DNA of 64,000 nt from Emiliania huxleyi CCMP1516 (GCF_000372725.1 NW_005200417.1:594105-658104); one strand, 5' to 3'. Counted from the stretch's first letter, positions 17,601-30,430 are shown. Notes: generated by a model not told the origin, from the letters alone. Translations and numbers: made by a program.

Positions 17601-20600
17601 GCGGCCCCTCCCGCCGCAGACGGGCTGGACTGCTTCTTCTTCGCGCTCAGCGGCGCGCCGATGCTCGTACGCGTTGAGGCTGCCTCTCGCCGCCTCTCCG
17701 ACGCGTCCTCCGGCAGCCCCGAGGAGCGGCTCTCCGAGGAGCGGCTCTCCGAGGAGATGCGCAAGGAGATGCGCAAGGAGATGCGCAACGAGAGCCTCTC
17801 GCACGAGCGCGGCGCGGCAGAGGCGGCTCTGGCGGGCAGCGCGGACGCAAGCGGCGGCACGGGCCGGGAGGCCGCTTCCTCGGCGAAGGCTCGTTTCGCG
17901 GGGGGAGAGCTCGCCAGGGAGGGTGGCGAGGAGAGGGTTGCGGGCGAGGAGAGGGTAGATCTCGTGCGCGGCGGCGTCTCGCCCACTCTCGCCCTGCTCC
18001 CGCCAACGCCGTTCGCCGCCGGCGCGATCGAGCTTCGCGCGCACGTGCTGATGCTACCTGGCTGCGATGCCTTGGGGAACGCGGCGCCAAAGGCGGTGGC
18101 GGCGCTCGCAACGAGGCTGCGCGCCGCCGCTGCATGCGCCCGGCTCGCGGCCATCGCCGAGTCTTGGCCGTCGCTTCCACCCTCTCTCGGCGGCGAGACG
18201 CCCGACCGACGGTGCGGTGCGGTGGCGAGCGTGCTGGCGCAGCTGAGGCACCTGCCCGCAGATCGGCTCCATGAGGCTCGCGCCGCAACACCCGCCCCCC
18301 CCCCTCCCCCCCCACCGCCACAACCACAACCACCAAGCAGGGCTGACTCTCCTGAGTCCCGCGGTTTGCGCTGTAGGCCCGGCTCTCGCTCCCTCTCGCG
18401 CACCCGGATGTCCGCGTTGCGTTGCGAAATGAGCTGCGCGCGCTGCGCGTGCCCAAGCTGGGCGCCACTCTCTCGCGCGTCGGCGGCGCATCTGTCGCCT
18501 TGGTTGCCGCGGCGGCCGAGGCGGACGGGGCGACGGCAGTCGACGCGGAGGGCGTCCCGGTTTTGGACGGCAGCGCACTGAGCGCTCCGCAGCGCCGCCG
18601 CTCCCTCGGTTCGCCTCCGCGGCTTCAGTTTGCGCGGGCGCTGTCGGGCGACGCAATGCCGACCAGGAAGCCGCCGCTGCCGATGTCGCCGGACTCGCCT
18701 TGCGCGAGCCCCGAGTCGGCCGACGAGTCGGCTAAGCCCGCGGCGCGGTGTGGTGCTCCGTCGCCGTGCGAGGCGTCGTCGCAGGGCGAGGCGCCGGCCT
18801 CATTGAGAAGCGGCGCGTGGCTGATCCTCCGCGAGGGTGAGGAGGCCTCGACGCCGCACGAAGATGCCGCCGGCGCCGCGACTGGCCGGGCGACCGACAG
18901 CGCGTCCTCGCATCTCGACAAGGCGGCCCCGACGCTCCGAGGAATGGCGGACGGCGGCGGGGTCGATCTCGCGCGCGGCGGGCGGGCCGGGCCGCCAGAG
19001 GACGTGGAGCATGTCCACGCGACGGTGGCGGGTGCCGCACCCGAAGGGGCCCTCGCAGCGCTCTCGGCGACCGAGGCGGCTGTGAGGCAAGCGCTCGACG
19101 TTGCCACCAAGCGCGTGCTGCTGCGGCTGGTCGTGGAGCCCCGCGCGCCCCCGTCTCGCACCGCGGCACGTTCGTCACGAGTCCGCGCCGCGTGCGTAGG
19201 TGGACGACTCCCGCACGCACGACCCGCGGCTGGTCCCTGGCGGCGCATTCGGGCTCGCGGAGCTGCGGCGCGACACCTTCCCGCTCCACGAGCGGCTTCA
19301 TGCCGACAAGCCACGCGCGCTCCGCGCGCTCCGCGCCGCTCTCTCCCCCTTCTCCGTGGCGGGTGGCGAGGGCGTCTATTTCGTCTACCGCCAGATGGCC
19401 TCGGACGACACGTTTCTGCTGCAGTTGGGCCTGTGCGACGTGCAGGGCGACGATGCGCCGCAGCAGGCCCCGCCGTGCGCAGGCGGCGTCACGCCGCAGG
19501 GGCTGCCGTCGCACGAGGCGCCAGCGCGCGCCGTTGGCGAGGACGCGGACTCTTCATCACGGCGCCTCCGTCTCCTCTCCGCAGGCGCCCGGCGGCCCTC
19601 GCGGCCCTTCGCCTACGGCTGAGGCTCAGGCCGCGGCGGAGGCGGCGTGGCAGGCAAACAACAACGCGACGCCGAGCCACGCCCGGCGCCGCTCCACGTT
19701 GCAGGTGTGGAATCGCGGAGGCTGAGAGGCTCAGAGAAGGCGGAGAGAGCGCCGGGAGGGGCGGGGGATCGCTCGTTAGGTCGAGCTGCGCGTGCTCGGG
19801 CCCGCGGAGGGAGAGTACATTTAATATTATATATTAGGTCGAGCTGCGCGTGCTCGGGCTCGCGGGGGGAGACGCGGCGCACGGCGAGGCGCTCGTCGCC
19901 GAGATCACGGATGGATTGGTGCGCCACCTCTTTCGCAAGATGGAGGAGATGGCGCTCGCGATCCTCTCCGTACTGCTGCAGCGCAACCCGGACCTCAAGC
20001 TCTCCCCGGCAGACATCGCCTTCCTCCGCCCGCCCGGCGCACCTCCCCTGGCGACTGCGCGGATGCTCCTGCCGCCGACGCCGCTTGAGGCGCCGCCCGA
20101 AGGGGCAGTCGAGGAGTCGTTGTGGGCGTGGCCGCCTTCCCGCGATGCGGTGGCCGAGAGCAGCGCCGAGGGCGCGGCTGGCGCGGCTTGTGCGGCGGCC
20201 GCGTCTCTTCACAGCGGCGCGTCTCTTCACAGCGGCGCGTCTCCTGTCGGAGGCGGGGGGCCTCCTCCAGGTCCAGCGGTGCTCGCGGCGTGTCCGTGAC
20301 ACGGTTGCGACACGTGCAGTACGTGTGCGTGACGCGTGCGTGTAGGCGGCAGCGGCTCCCTGTCCGTTTCGTCGTCGTCGCAGGTCTCGAGCGTTTCTTC
20401 GGCGCTCGCCTCGCCGCACCCCTGCTCGCCGACCGGGCGTGAGCCTGTCCGGCGGAGGTCCATTCTCCCGCCGGCAGAGGCTTGGCGGCATTGGCTCGGC
20501 CAGTGTGCGCCGGCACTGCGCGCCGGCGGGTGGCACATCTCTCACCGCGCGGCAACAGGCGACGGAGCTGGCGGCAGCGGCGATGATTGCCTCACGAGCC

Positions 20601-23600
20601 TCAGCCTCGTCCACATGCTGCCGCCACCGGCTGCCGCCAAGATCGCCCCCGCGCGGCGCGAGGCGATCACGTGCGCCGTTGTCCAGCTCGTCGAGGTGGG
20701 CGAGGCGGGCGAGGTTGGCGGCGCGGCGTCCTCCCCTCGAGGCGCGGCGGAGGAGGCGGTGGTCCGCGTCTTTGCTGCTCCGCCGGAGGAAGGCGACGGC
20801 GCGGACAAGAGCCGCACGCGGTACGAGCTGCGGCTGCAGCTCTGGGCGCGCGGCGACGGCGGCATTGGCAGCGGCGGCGGCGGCGGCGGCTCTGCGGACG
20901 TGGGGGGCATCTTTGGAGCCGGAGGCAGCCTCCCTCCTCCCGCTGCAGGGGCGTCCTCTGGCGGCGGCGGCGGTAGCTTCGCGGCTCCTCCCTCGCCGCC
21001 CGCTTCTACGTGGAGGGTGCAGCATCCCAGAGACATCCTGGACGCTCCGTAGACACTCTCTCACTTCGCCGCCGGGCGAGAGGGGGGGGGGGGTGCGAGA
21101 GGGGGGGGGGGGGTCGCACACGCACACACGTCGCCTGATTGGCACACCTCGGCCGGCTCAGGCTGGCCCTCCTCCGCACTCCCCCGCAGGGGCTCCTCGA
21201 GGACCTCTGCCTGAGCTTTGCCGCGGCGCTCGCCGACGAGAGACTGAGCGCGGCGCTGCCAGCTGACCGCGAGCTGGCTGGGGCGGCGGAGGTTGGCTCC
21301 ACCGCCGCTGCGCTCTGCCGCGCGCACGTGCTCGGCTTGGCGCGCTGCCGCCGCGCTGTCTATGACTGGCAGATGCCGCCGTGGGCTCTCGAGTCTGCCG
21401 CCGGCTGCTTGCGCTCCCTCGCCGAGGCCTCTTCCGGAGGGGTGTGCGAGCTGGGCCTGGGCGAGGGGGCGGCGCCTTATCGAGAGGGCGACGGCGCGGC
21501 GACGGCTCGCGCGGCCGCATGCGCCAGCCTCGCCGCAGGCGCCCCCTCCGGGCGAGACTTGGAGGCGCCTCTCGGGCAGTCATCGTCGCCGGCCGCCTCG
21601 CCGGCCGCCGCGCCGGGCAGTGACGCGAATCGGTCGGCTGGAGCCGGGTGTGTGACCGAGGATGCGGGTCAGCCGGCCTCGGGAGGGCGGTTGGCGGGGG
21701 GCGGCGCCCGCCGCAGGGTGCTCTTCTTGTACGGCCACTCGGCGGCCGCCGCTGACGCAAGCTCTGGCGCCGCAAGCTGCTGGTTCGCACACGTCTCGGA
21801 GATGGGCGTGGTCTTGACGGGAGCGGAGGCGCATGTCCTCTCCGCCGCTCCAGCCGCGGCAGCCGCGCCTTCCGCCGCCGTGCCACCCTCGAAGCTGGCT
21901 TCGCTGGGGACGGCCCTCTCGGCGCGCGCTCTGGTCCTCGAGCTCGCCTCCGAGCGTTTCTCCATCGACGGCAAAGGCGTGCGCGGGGCAGCGCCCTCGA
22001 GCCTCGCGGCTGCGATGCGGAGCTCGAGCAGGCCCGCCGCTCTGTCCAAGGACGAGGAGAAGGACAGCGCCGCGGTCGCGCTGCCCACTCTCCTCTGCGC
22101 CGTCCGCGTCGCCCCGCCGCTCGGAGCTTGGGATCTGCCGCAGCCCCCTCCGGTGGACTGTCGCCGCGTGCCCACGCGCGCGCCCTCGCCCTCGCCCGCC
22201 GACGGAGGGGGCACGCCCTCCCGGCCCCAGCTGGAGCTGCCCCCGCACGACGACCGAGGAGGCGGCGCCCGTGCGGCCGACGCCGGCGCGGGGAGCGCGG
22301 CCTCGAGTGCCCTGGCGCACGAACGAGCGACTCTCTTCTCGTCGCTCGTGGATGAGGCGGCCAGGACCCTCTGTCAGCGGCTGGGGCCCCTCTGCGTGCG
22401 CTGTGCACCCGACGAGCCGCAGTCTGCTCCGAGGGACCCGCGCTCCCCCTCCCGCTCCGGGTCTGCAGCCTCGGGCCTCAGCGGCTCCTCCGTCTCGGGC
22501 CATGCTCTCCTCGGCTCGGCGGCCGCGTCCGCCCGCGCCTCCCCAGGCGGCTCTCCTCCCAAACGGCGGCCACCGGCGGGAGGAGGCAGCGGCGAGGACG
22601 TGGCGGCAGCTGCCTCCGCAGCGGGATACACCGCCAGCGGCAGCCGCACCCAGCTGCTCATCTGCCGCGCGCTCGACCTCACTCTCGCCCTCTGCTTATC
22701 CGAGCGCCCCACCGGCCTGCACTTCCGTGTGACTGTGCTGAGTGCGGCGGACGGGGAGGGCGGGTGCGAACGCGAGCTCGGCGACCACAGTCCGCACGTC
22801 TCGCCGGACGGTTCGCCGAGCCTCGCGCACTTGCGCCGAGCTCCCGGCGCCTGCCCCTGCCGCCCGTCGTGCGGCCTCCCCCCGAAGGGGCGTGTGCCAG
22901 AGGCGAGCGCTGTCCGACTCTTTAGGCTCCTCCGCCTCGCTCTCGTCGGTGCGCTCCTCCGCCTCGAGCACCCTCTCCGTCGACAACACGCGCTGTGAGG
23001 CGGCGCCCTTTGCTGGCAGCTCGGCCCGCACCGGCGAGGCGCTCTTCCTCGACCGCCTCCGCGCCTCGCTGTCGAGCATCTGGTTCGACGTGCTCGCGCG
23101 CGCTGTCTGCCCGTCGGCCGACGCCTCTCCTCCCGCCGCCGCTCGCGCGGCGCTCGACGGCGCGCCCCTTGGCCCGTACGCTGCGAGGACGCTCGCGGTG
23201 ACCCCGCCAGGCGCGGTCGCGCGCTTGCTCCTCGGCGAGCCGCGCCAGCTCTCCTTCGCCGCCCACACCGCGCCAGAGTACATCCGCTGGCTGGTCCAGC
23301 AGCCCATCTTCTCGCCGCCTGCGCTTGGGACGAGACGCGGGCCCCCGGCCGCGCCGCCGCGGCTCGTGGGCTGTGGAGAGGGATGCTTCGGCCTCGTGCT
23401 GCCGCCGCCGTGGCGCGCCTACGCGTGCCTTGCTTGGGTAGACTCCCCTCAGGCGGCGCTAGGCGCAGGCCTCGACGCCTCTGCGGTCGGCGCGACCGAG
23501 CGGCGCACCCTCCTCCTACCGAAGCTGCCGCCCCACCCGTGCCCTACTCACGCTCGCGCAGCCCTCGTGCGAGTAGGCAGCCGGGTCAGCAGCTCACGCG

Positions 23601-24098
23601 GACGCGGTCGCTCGTCGCCGATGCGCGCACCGCTGCGGACCTGCCCGAGCCGGTAGACGGCGGCGGCACGTCGCGCATGATGAGTCGCGTGGCGCCGCGG
23701 CTCGGCCTCTTGAGGACCCGCACCTTCACGTTTGGCTGCGCGAGCTCGGCTTGCGCTGCGTGCGCCAGCACGGCGTGCGCCAGCACCACTGCGAGCGGCT
23801 GCCAGCCGGCGAGCAGCACCGACCAGGCGGCGCCCCTCCTGGACACTTGCTAGACACTTGCTAGACATTTCCCAGACACTTACTGCGAAGAGCGCACCGA
23901 CCAGACGGCTTCGGAGGCAGAGGCGACCAGAGCCGGCATGAGTGTTTCCGCCTTGCGGCTGTGAATAGGCGGTTTCAGCGGCCGAGGACGTGCCCAGCGG
24001 TATGCGCCGCGCGCCGTCCGCCACAGTGGCCGCTCTCCCCGTCCACCCGTTCGCCACCGCTGCCGAGCGTGCGATCGAGCGAGCGGCTGCCTCCTCTT

Positions 24099-24171
<73 letters not shown>

Positions 24172-25024
24172 GACCACCGCCGCCTCGACTGCACCCGCTA
24201 CTGCCGGCGCCACATCTGACGCAGGCGGGACCGGAGGCGAGCAGTGCGCGGCGCCGCCAGCCCGAGGGACGTCGGCGCGCGCGCCGCTGGCGAGGTCGGT
24301 GCAGGCCCGAGAGCCGGCACGAGGGAGCGCTTCTCTGGCACCGGCCTCTCTGCAGTTTGCGCTGCTCGCGCTTGCGCCCCAGCCGGAGGGCGACGGCGGC
24401 CGCGCAGCGCTCGAGGCGGCCGGAGCGCTCCTCTCCTCGACGCTCGCCCGGCGGTGGGGCATGTTTCGCTCCGACGCGCTGTGGCGCGACTTGCAGAGCG
24501 GCTCCGCCGCAGCCTCGCCCGAGGCGGCCGCGGAGCTGGCGTCGTTCCTGGCCGAGCTGCCGGCCGAGTGGCCGCTGCACGAGGCCTACCCGCCGCTGGA
24601 CGTGCTGCGCCAGCTGCGGATGCCGTGGGCGGCGCTGTTTTCACGGCTCGCGGTGCTGCCGATCGCCGCTTGCAGCTTCCGCGACGCGTCCGACCGCGAG
24701 AACCTTGTGCTCCTGCTCAGCTCGCCTCGGACGGTGGCGGCGGCGGAGGAGCCGACGCAGGGAGGAGGCGACGCGGGCGTGTCTCTCGTCGGCGGCCGGC
24801 TGCTGCACCTGAGCGTGGACTCGCCAGGCCTGCTGAGGGCGCATCTGCGCGGCAGCACGCCCGCGGCGCGGCCAGCCGAGATGCGGTGCCCCGTCAGCGA
24901 CGAGGTGGCACGCGTCGTGATTTGCTGGCTGTGGACCAACCACCAGTGGTCGGAGCCCCCGCAGCAGAGGACGATACCCGCGAGCGCGTCGCGAGGGGGC
25001 CGCTCCCGGACGCATGGTCCTTGA
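11645..25024 (+). CDS. SZT2: SZT2-like KICSTOR scaffold protein, giant multi-exon gene
   Basis: In animals SZT2 is the roughly 3400-aa scaffold of KICSTOR, which holds GATOR1 on lysosomes and restrains TORC1 when amino acids are low. The collinear match starts with GWVYSEYRVAVLLDVRRRV and continues with CVQQGLFVLSALPAAASPAL-AIISDGV (compare 'IRQGILALQLLP...IVITDGV'). Next are EVVAADLLGLRVLEGFTV, QWRWPLQSERAALALV and RRLVEVNFWVEPSDAP. LSPADIAFLRPPGAPP near 20020 matches human 'LTPADVEFIQPPGSLP'. Resolved exons: 11645-12807, 12896-12984, 13055-13131, 13202-13408, 13458-13681, 13850-14337, then from 14419. Later open blocks lie at about 14419-16290, 16329-18360, 18422-19180, 19200-19620, 19850-20297, 20346-21035, 21139-22920, 22995-23840 and 23990-25024. 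Long Ala/Glu linkers, including a run of about 29 Ala from a GCC repeat near 24095, enlarge it. Several introns are flanked by duplicated exon sequence. The start is the first ATG before the conserved block; an upstream exon is possible. Confidence 0.8.
24093..24172 (+). repeat. GCC trinucleotide repeat coding poly-alanine
   Basis: About 26 consecutive GCC codons inside the last large exon of the SZT2-like gene. It is likely to be length-polymorphic. Confidence 0.85.
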
Positions 25025-25304
25025 GGGTAGTGCTTTTTGGCGGGTACAATATATTACGGGGCACAGCGCATGTCCTGAGCGTCGTACGTTTACGTGTCGA
25101 GTACGTGTCTGACTCTGCACTCTCTACTCGCTCGCGGGCGGGGATCTCGAGGTGGATACGGCTTTATCCTTTGGCCGCGACGTGGTCTGCGACCGCGCCG
25201 CTCCCGAGAGGGCGGGTATCTAGGTATGCCAGAGGCAGAGCCACTGGGCCTTGCGCAGGTTGTGGCGTGTCTCACTCTGCACTGCTTCTCCACACACATC
25301 AGTG
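25025..25304. other. Short convergent intergenic region
   Basis: This is the 3' flank shared by the SZT2-like gene and the coiled-coil gene. Around 25145-25185 it holds a diverged piece of the dispersed repeat seen at 43305 and 56634. Nothing else recognised. Confidence 0.4.
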
Positions 25305-28300
25305 TCAACTCTCTCCCATCGTCCTAGACGCCTTCCAGTGGTGCGGCTCGTGCCGCCCGCCCTGCTCGCGCGCTCCGCCGTGGCACCTCACCACCTCGCC
25401 GGTGAGCACCTCCAGGTCCTCCGCCTGCTGCGCGCAGAGCTCTTGCAGCGCGGCCTGCTCCTCCACCAGCTGGCGCAGCTTCTCCGACAGGCACGACACC
25501 TCCTCCGCGTGGCCGAGGGTGGCTCGCGCCTCGGCAGACGCGGCCTCGCTCAGCGCGTTCACCTGGACGAGCGCCTGATCGCGCCACGCCGCCCCGTCCT
25601 CCCGCGCCTCGCGCAGCAGCGCCGAGGTCGCATCGAGCCGCTCCTCGAGCGACGCCGCCTGCGCCCTCCCGGCGGCGAGCGCTTCGGCCTGCTCGGCCGC
25701 CGCGGCGCGCAGCTGGCGCCACTTGGCGAGCAGCAGCCGCACCGCCAGCCTCTCGGCGACCAGCGCGCGCTGCCCGCGCGTGGCGCGTCCGAGTGGAGAG
25801 CCGGGGCGGGACGAGGGCGGCGTGGCGCTGTCCAGCTGCACCGATGGCGCGAGCGGCGCCGGCGCGTCCGGTTCCCGCGCGCCGAGGAGCGGAGGGCGGG
25901 GAGCGGCGGCGGCGAGAGGAACGACCCCGCCGAGGGCGGCGGCCGCGGCGGCGGCCTGTGCCTCCATCTCTGCGAGTCGCTGCGCGATGGCGTCCGCCTC
26001 GCCGCCCGTCGCCTGCAGCTGCGCGCGCAGCCCGCCGAGCGCGCTGAGCAGCGACGGCTTTGCGAGCAGCAGCGACGCCGCCCGCCGCTGCGAAGCGTGG
26101 AGCGAGTCTTGGACGGCGGCGCCCCTCGCCTGCAGCTCGGCGACCGCGAGGCCCGCCGCCGCCGAGTAGGCCGCCCCAAGGTCAAGCAGCAGCGCCCAGC
26201 GCCGGAAGGCACGCATCAGGCCGAGGAGGGGCCAGAGGCGCAGCCCCGCCAGCTTCTCCACCCGCAGGCGCAGCAGCGCTTCCTTCCCGGCGGCAGCCTG
26301 GCCGCCCGCCGCCTCCCACGCACCCCCCGACGGAGCGGCCCCCTCTGGCGCCGGCGCGAGCTGCGGCGCGCAGGCTGCGAGTACGCGCGGCTCCCACCCC
26401 ACCGCCGGCGGCTGGCCCACGCGCAGCGGCAGCGGCGCCGGCAGCTCCTCGGCGATGAGCGGCTCGCTCCGCACCTCGTCGCGCAGCTCGATCGCCGTCA
26501 TCGCAGCCGCACGCCGCTCGCCGCGCAAGCGCCGCTCGGGCGACGACGGCGCCGAGGCGGCGGCGGTCGGGGGCGGGGGCGAGGCGCGGGCCCGCCGCGT
26601 CGGGAGCGACAGCCCGGGCTGGTCTCCCCCGGGCTGGTCGGTCTCGAGGTCGCTCCAGAGGAGAGGCATCGCCGCGAGGCCTGGCATCGCCGCCCGCCCG
26701 CCCGCCCGCCCAGCCTCGCCTCCCCCTCCTCCCCCTCCCCCTCCTCCTCCTCCTCCCCCTCCGGCGCGGCGCGAGCGGCGGCCGGCGGCCGACGGGGAAG
26801 CGGGGCGCTCGTGCAGGGCGAGGAGCTCCCGCTCCAGATGAGCTGCACGGGCTCGCGCCTTCGGGGCGAGGGCGAGGGTGGGCTCGGCCCGAGATGTGGC
26901 CGAGATCAAGAGATGCGGCCGAGATGTGGCCGAGATCAAGAGATGCGGCTAGGCCCGATATTGGCTGCGGCCGGGTTGTGTCCGGGCTGATGTTGGCTGC
27001 GGCCGGGCTGTGTCTTGGCTGTGTCTTGGCTGTCTTGGCTGTGTCTGGGAGCGAGTTCGCCTCGTGGAGGAGGGAGGTGAGCGAGCTGGCGTGGAGTCGG
27101 CTCTGCTCCAGCTCCGCCTGTAGCGCGTCGTTGGCGGCCTGGAAAGCGGCCACCTGGGGGCGGCGAGTCGCGGCCGAGTCACGGACCTCCAGAGGCCACC
27201 GCACTCGGCGGCGGGGTGGGAGGCCGCCAGCCAACCTCTGCCCGGTGCCCCTGCGCCGTCTCCTCGCTCTGCTGAGCCCGCTGCAGCCTCGCCTGCAGCT
27301 CCTGGTTCGAGGCCTGCACGCGGGTCGCCTCCTGCGAGAGGGACTCGCAGCGCGCGCGCAGCTGGTCGACCTCGAAGCGGGAGACGTTCGAGCCGAGCCG
27401 CTTGCTCATCTCGCCCACCATCTGCAGCCGCGCCTGCTCGGGTCGGGGCAACGCTCGGCTCGGCTGTGCTCTGCCGGCTGGCCCTCGCCCACTAGCTACA
27501 GCCGGCGCCTCGTCACGCTGCAGCGCCTCCTCGCGTGCGCGAAGAAAGTCGGCCTCCTCCTGCGGGGCCCGAGAGACGCCCGAGATACGCCCGAGATACG
27601 CCCGAGATACGCCCGAGAGACGTCCGAGATCACCAGAGATCGAGATTCGACGTCGCGAGGGGCAGAGCCGCGCGAATGCGAGTGTGGGTTGTGTGTGGGT
27701 TGTGTGTGGGTTGTGTGTGTGTGTGTGTGTGTGCGCGCGCGCGTGCGAGTGCGTGTCAGAGTGCGTGTTTTCCTGTAGGGCGGCGAGGTCGAGGCGCAGC
27801 TGCGACATCTCCTGCGCCTCGTGCACGCCTGGGAGGGAGAGGGCGAAGAAGGAAGGCTGGGGGCGGGTCTTTGCGATTGGGAAANNNNNNNNNNNNNNNN
27901 NNNNNNNNNNNNNNNNNNNNNNNNNNNNNNNNNNNNNNNNNNNNNNNNNNNNNNNNNNNNNNNNNNNNNNNNNNNNNNNNNNNNACATGTCTCGGACATG
28001 TCGTGGACGTGTCCAGGACACGACCGCCTCGAGCCCCGCCTACGCCGCCTTGCGGGCGGCGTCGGAGGCGGCCTGCGCCGCCGCCGCCTCTCGCTCGAGC
28101 AAGCCGACTCGCCGCTGCAGCTCGTCCGCCCTTGCCCGCTCGGCCGCACCGCCCTCGCCGTTGCCGTCGTCGCCGCCGTCTCCGCCGTCTCCGCCTCCGC
28201 CACCGCCGCCGCTTCCTCCACCGGGCTTGTCGCCGCTACCCATCCCCGCGCCGCCGCGCCGCGCGACGCTTGCCTCCGCGACAGCGACCATCTCGGCCAT

Positions 28301-28976
28301 CACGAGCCGCTGCTGCTCCCGCAGCCGCGTGTGCGCCTAATCTCGGGCCATCTCGGGTCATCTCGGGCCATCTCGGCTCATCTCGGGTCATCTCCCCCTC
28401 CGCCGCGTGCGCCAGCTCGTCGCGCAGTTGCTCGACCTCCGCCTCGGCGGCGCGCAGGCGAGCCACCTCCTCGCCGCGCTCTCCCGCCCGCCCGCCGCGC
28501 TCACTCTTGCTCGAGCCAGCCTCGCTCGAGCCAGCCTCGCTCGAGCCAGGCGCCCCCGAGCCTGAGCTCGCTGAGCCGCCTGGCCGGGCGTGACGCAGCT
28601 CGCCCATCATGTCCGAGACGGCGCTCGTCTTCCAAGCAACCCACCTGCATGTGCGCCGTGTCGGGCGGCTTTGAGCCTCGCCACAGCGGCAGCGGCGCGG
28701 CAGCGGTGGTGGCGGCGGTCTCTTCAGTCGCTACTCTCTTCTCGCCGTTAGTGCATGGCATTGGCGCACGGGTTGGCGCTTCCAGATACAACTTGGCTGA
28801 GTGTAACTCATCACTTGAGCCTCGGGCTGGCGAGCTGGGGACGGCAGGTGTTGCGATCCGCACCCCTTCTCAGAGAGCGAGTTGCTGTATTCGTGCAGCT
28901 CACGCTCCCACTTTGCGAGAGCGCGAGCGCGCTCGTCGGCGGTCGTCGCCCTCTCGACCGCCTCGCGGGCCTTCAT
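25305..28976 (-). CDS. Long coiled-coil protein, multi-exon, interrupted by assembly gap
   Basis: On the minus strand a series of open blocks encodes heptad-rich sequence. First is MKAREAVERATTADERARAL (start near 28976). RLRAAEAEVEQLRDELAHAA (about 28400-28480) and RADELQRRVGLLEREAAAAQ (about 28080-28140) come next. EVDQLRARCESLSQEATRVQ (about 27310-27380) and FQAANDALQAELEQSRLHA (about 27090-27160) are followed by a 500-residue final block at 25305-26840. That block ends with LSEKLRQLVEEQAALQEL. Between the blocks lie introns made of roughly 10-11 nt repeats. Exon borders are not resolved and 100 N at 27885-27984 hide sequence. It resembles centrosomal/golgin-type coiled-coil proteins in composition only, so I do not assign an orthologue. 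Gly/Ser and Ala-rich linkers separate the coils. Cellular role unknown. Confidence 0.55.
27885..27984. other. Assembly gap (100 N)
   Basis: Exactly 100 N, a conventional placeholder of unknown true size. It falls within an intron of the coiled-coil gene next to an 11-nt intronic array. Confidence 0.99.
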
Positions 28977-29191
28977 CAGGTCGGGTTTGGTCGGGTACGT
29001 GAATTCCGGGGCCAGCTTCCGGGGCCAGCCGGGGCCAGCGTTGCGAAGCCGCGCAACCGAAATGGAGAAACGCGCAGCGGCACCCCACCCGCGTTCTCGG
29101 AGTAGGCCGGTTGTGACTGTGTGGTGTAGTTTGCAGGCGTGGGTCGGAACAGATATTAAGAACAGAGATGCTGCTCTAGCTCTATACGAGG

Positions 29192-30430
29192 CTAGTACGG
29201 CGCGAAGCGCGCTCCTGCTGCGCCGCCCCGCGCGGCGGCGGAGGGGTCGAGGGCGAGCTCGACCTCCAGCCTAGTGCCGCGCAGCTTGGTGCCATGCATC
29301 TTGTCGACGGCCATCTGCGCCGAGCCGACAAAGTCGAAGGTGACCGTCCCGGCCTTTGGCACCGCGGCGCCGGCCGAGTAGCCGCCCCGCTCGAGCGACA
29401 CGCCAACCACCCTGCCGCAGCCGCCAAACACCTCCCGCACGTCCGCGTCGCTCATCGAGCCGGGGATCCCACGCACACGCACGCTCGCGCCGCCGCCGCC
29501 GCCGCCGCCGCGGCCGCCGCCAGCTGACGAGGAGGCGCCGTCGCCGCACGAGACGGCCGCGTCTGGCAGCGGAGGCGGCGGCTCGGGCGGCAGCGGCGGA
29601 GGCGGCTCGGAGGGAAGCGGCGGCGCGGGCTCGGCTTGAGGGACGGTCCACTGCGAGGCGCCGGTCGCCGGGTTGGCGTAGTACGTCCCTCCGGTCGTTG
29701 GGTCGCTGACGGCGTGCCAGCCCGGAGGGAGGGGCTGCGGCGGCGGGGCGGCCGGCGGAGGGGCGGCCGGCGGGGGGTGCCACTGCGTCGCTCCGCTCGC
29801 CGCGTGGACGTAGAAGGGGTAGCCCGACGACGGATCGACCGACGCGGACCAGCCGGGAGGCAGCGGCGTTCCTAGGAGGTTCAAAGAAAGGGTGCAGGGA
29901 CGGCTCCTTTGAGCCGTCGGCACAACCGAGCCCGGAGGCAGCGGCGCGCCGCTAGCCGCCGGCTGCGCGTGCTGGCTCATGTTGAGGGTCGCCGCCGGGG
30001 CGCCGCCGGCGGCGACGAAGGACATCGGCCGCCGCATCCCGCCCGCCGCCACTGCGCCGCCGGAGGACGCGCCGAGGCCGCGCTTGTGCGCCGTCCCTTC
30101 GGCCGTCTGGTTTGCGTTGTGCGCATACGCGTCAAAGATCTTGACCTGCGCATCGTCCGCCCCGGCGGAGAGGAGCTGGGAGCGGTCCCACGAAGCCGCC
30201 TCCGCCTTTGCCGCGTCCGTCTCCTCGGTGCGCGGCACAAAGCCCGAGCTGAACTCCTGCACGAGCTTCGACTCGCGCGGCTCGTTGCCCTGCTTCTTGC
30301 CGACCGTCCTGCGCGGGGCGGCGGCGCGAGCGGTGCGCGGACGCGGTGGAGGTTTAGGAGGTGTGTGGGACGCGCGCCTGCCCATCCACACGCGGGAGCT
30401 GGCAAGGCTTTGTGGCCAGAACGCAGACAA
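29192..30430 (-). CDS. WW-WW-RRM protein, putative splicing/RNA-binding factor
   Basis: A single exon of 412 aa. Two WW domains follow each other at residues about 190-222 (PPGWSASVDPSSGYPFYVH ... TQWHPP) and 236-268 (LPPGWHAVSDPTTGGTYYAN ... SQWTVP). Both have the two Trp and the closing Pro needed to bind proline-rich ligands. A Pro-rich spacer and a Gly run lead to a C-terminal RRM (about 318-395): VRVRGIPGSMSDADVREVFG is strand 1/RNP2 with helix 1, and GTVTFDFVGSAQMAVDKMHG is the RNP1 strand with helix 2. The usual aromatic residues are only partly kept. The N-terminal third is basic and unrecognised. Tandem WW plus RRM suggests a link between the splicing machinery and RNA; the exact partner is unknown. 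The first in-frame start is used; a later ATG would not affect the domains. Confidence 0.75.
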   Translation of the reverse strand: MSAFWPQSLASSRVWMGRRASHTPPKPPPRPRTARAAAPRRTVGKKQGNEPRESKLVQEFSSGFVPRTEETDAAKAEAASWDRSQLLSAGADDAQVKIFDAYAHNANQTAEGTAHKRGLGASSGGAVAAGGMRRPMSFVAAGGAPAATLNMSQHAQPAASGAPLPPGSVVPTAQRSRPCTLSLNLLGTPLPPGWSASVDPSSGYPFYVHAASGATQWHPPPAAPPPAAPPPQPLPPGWHAVSDPTTGGTYYANPATGASQWTVPQAEPAPPLPSEPPPPLPPEPPPPLPDAAVSCGDGASSSAGGGRGGGGGGGASVRVRGIPGSMSDADVREVFGGCGRVVGVSLERGGYSAGAAVPKAGTVTFDFVGSAQMAVDKMHGTKLRGTRLEVELALDPSAAARGGAAGARFAPY

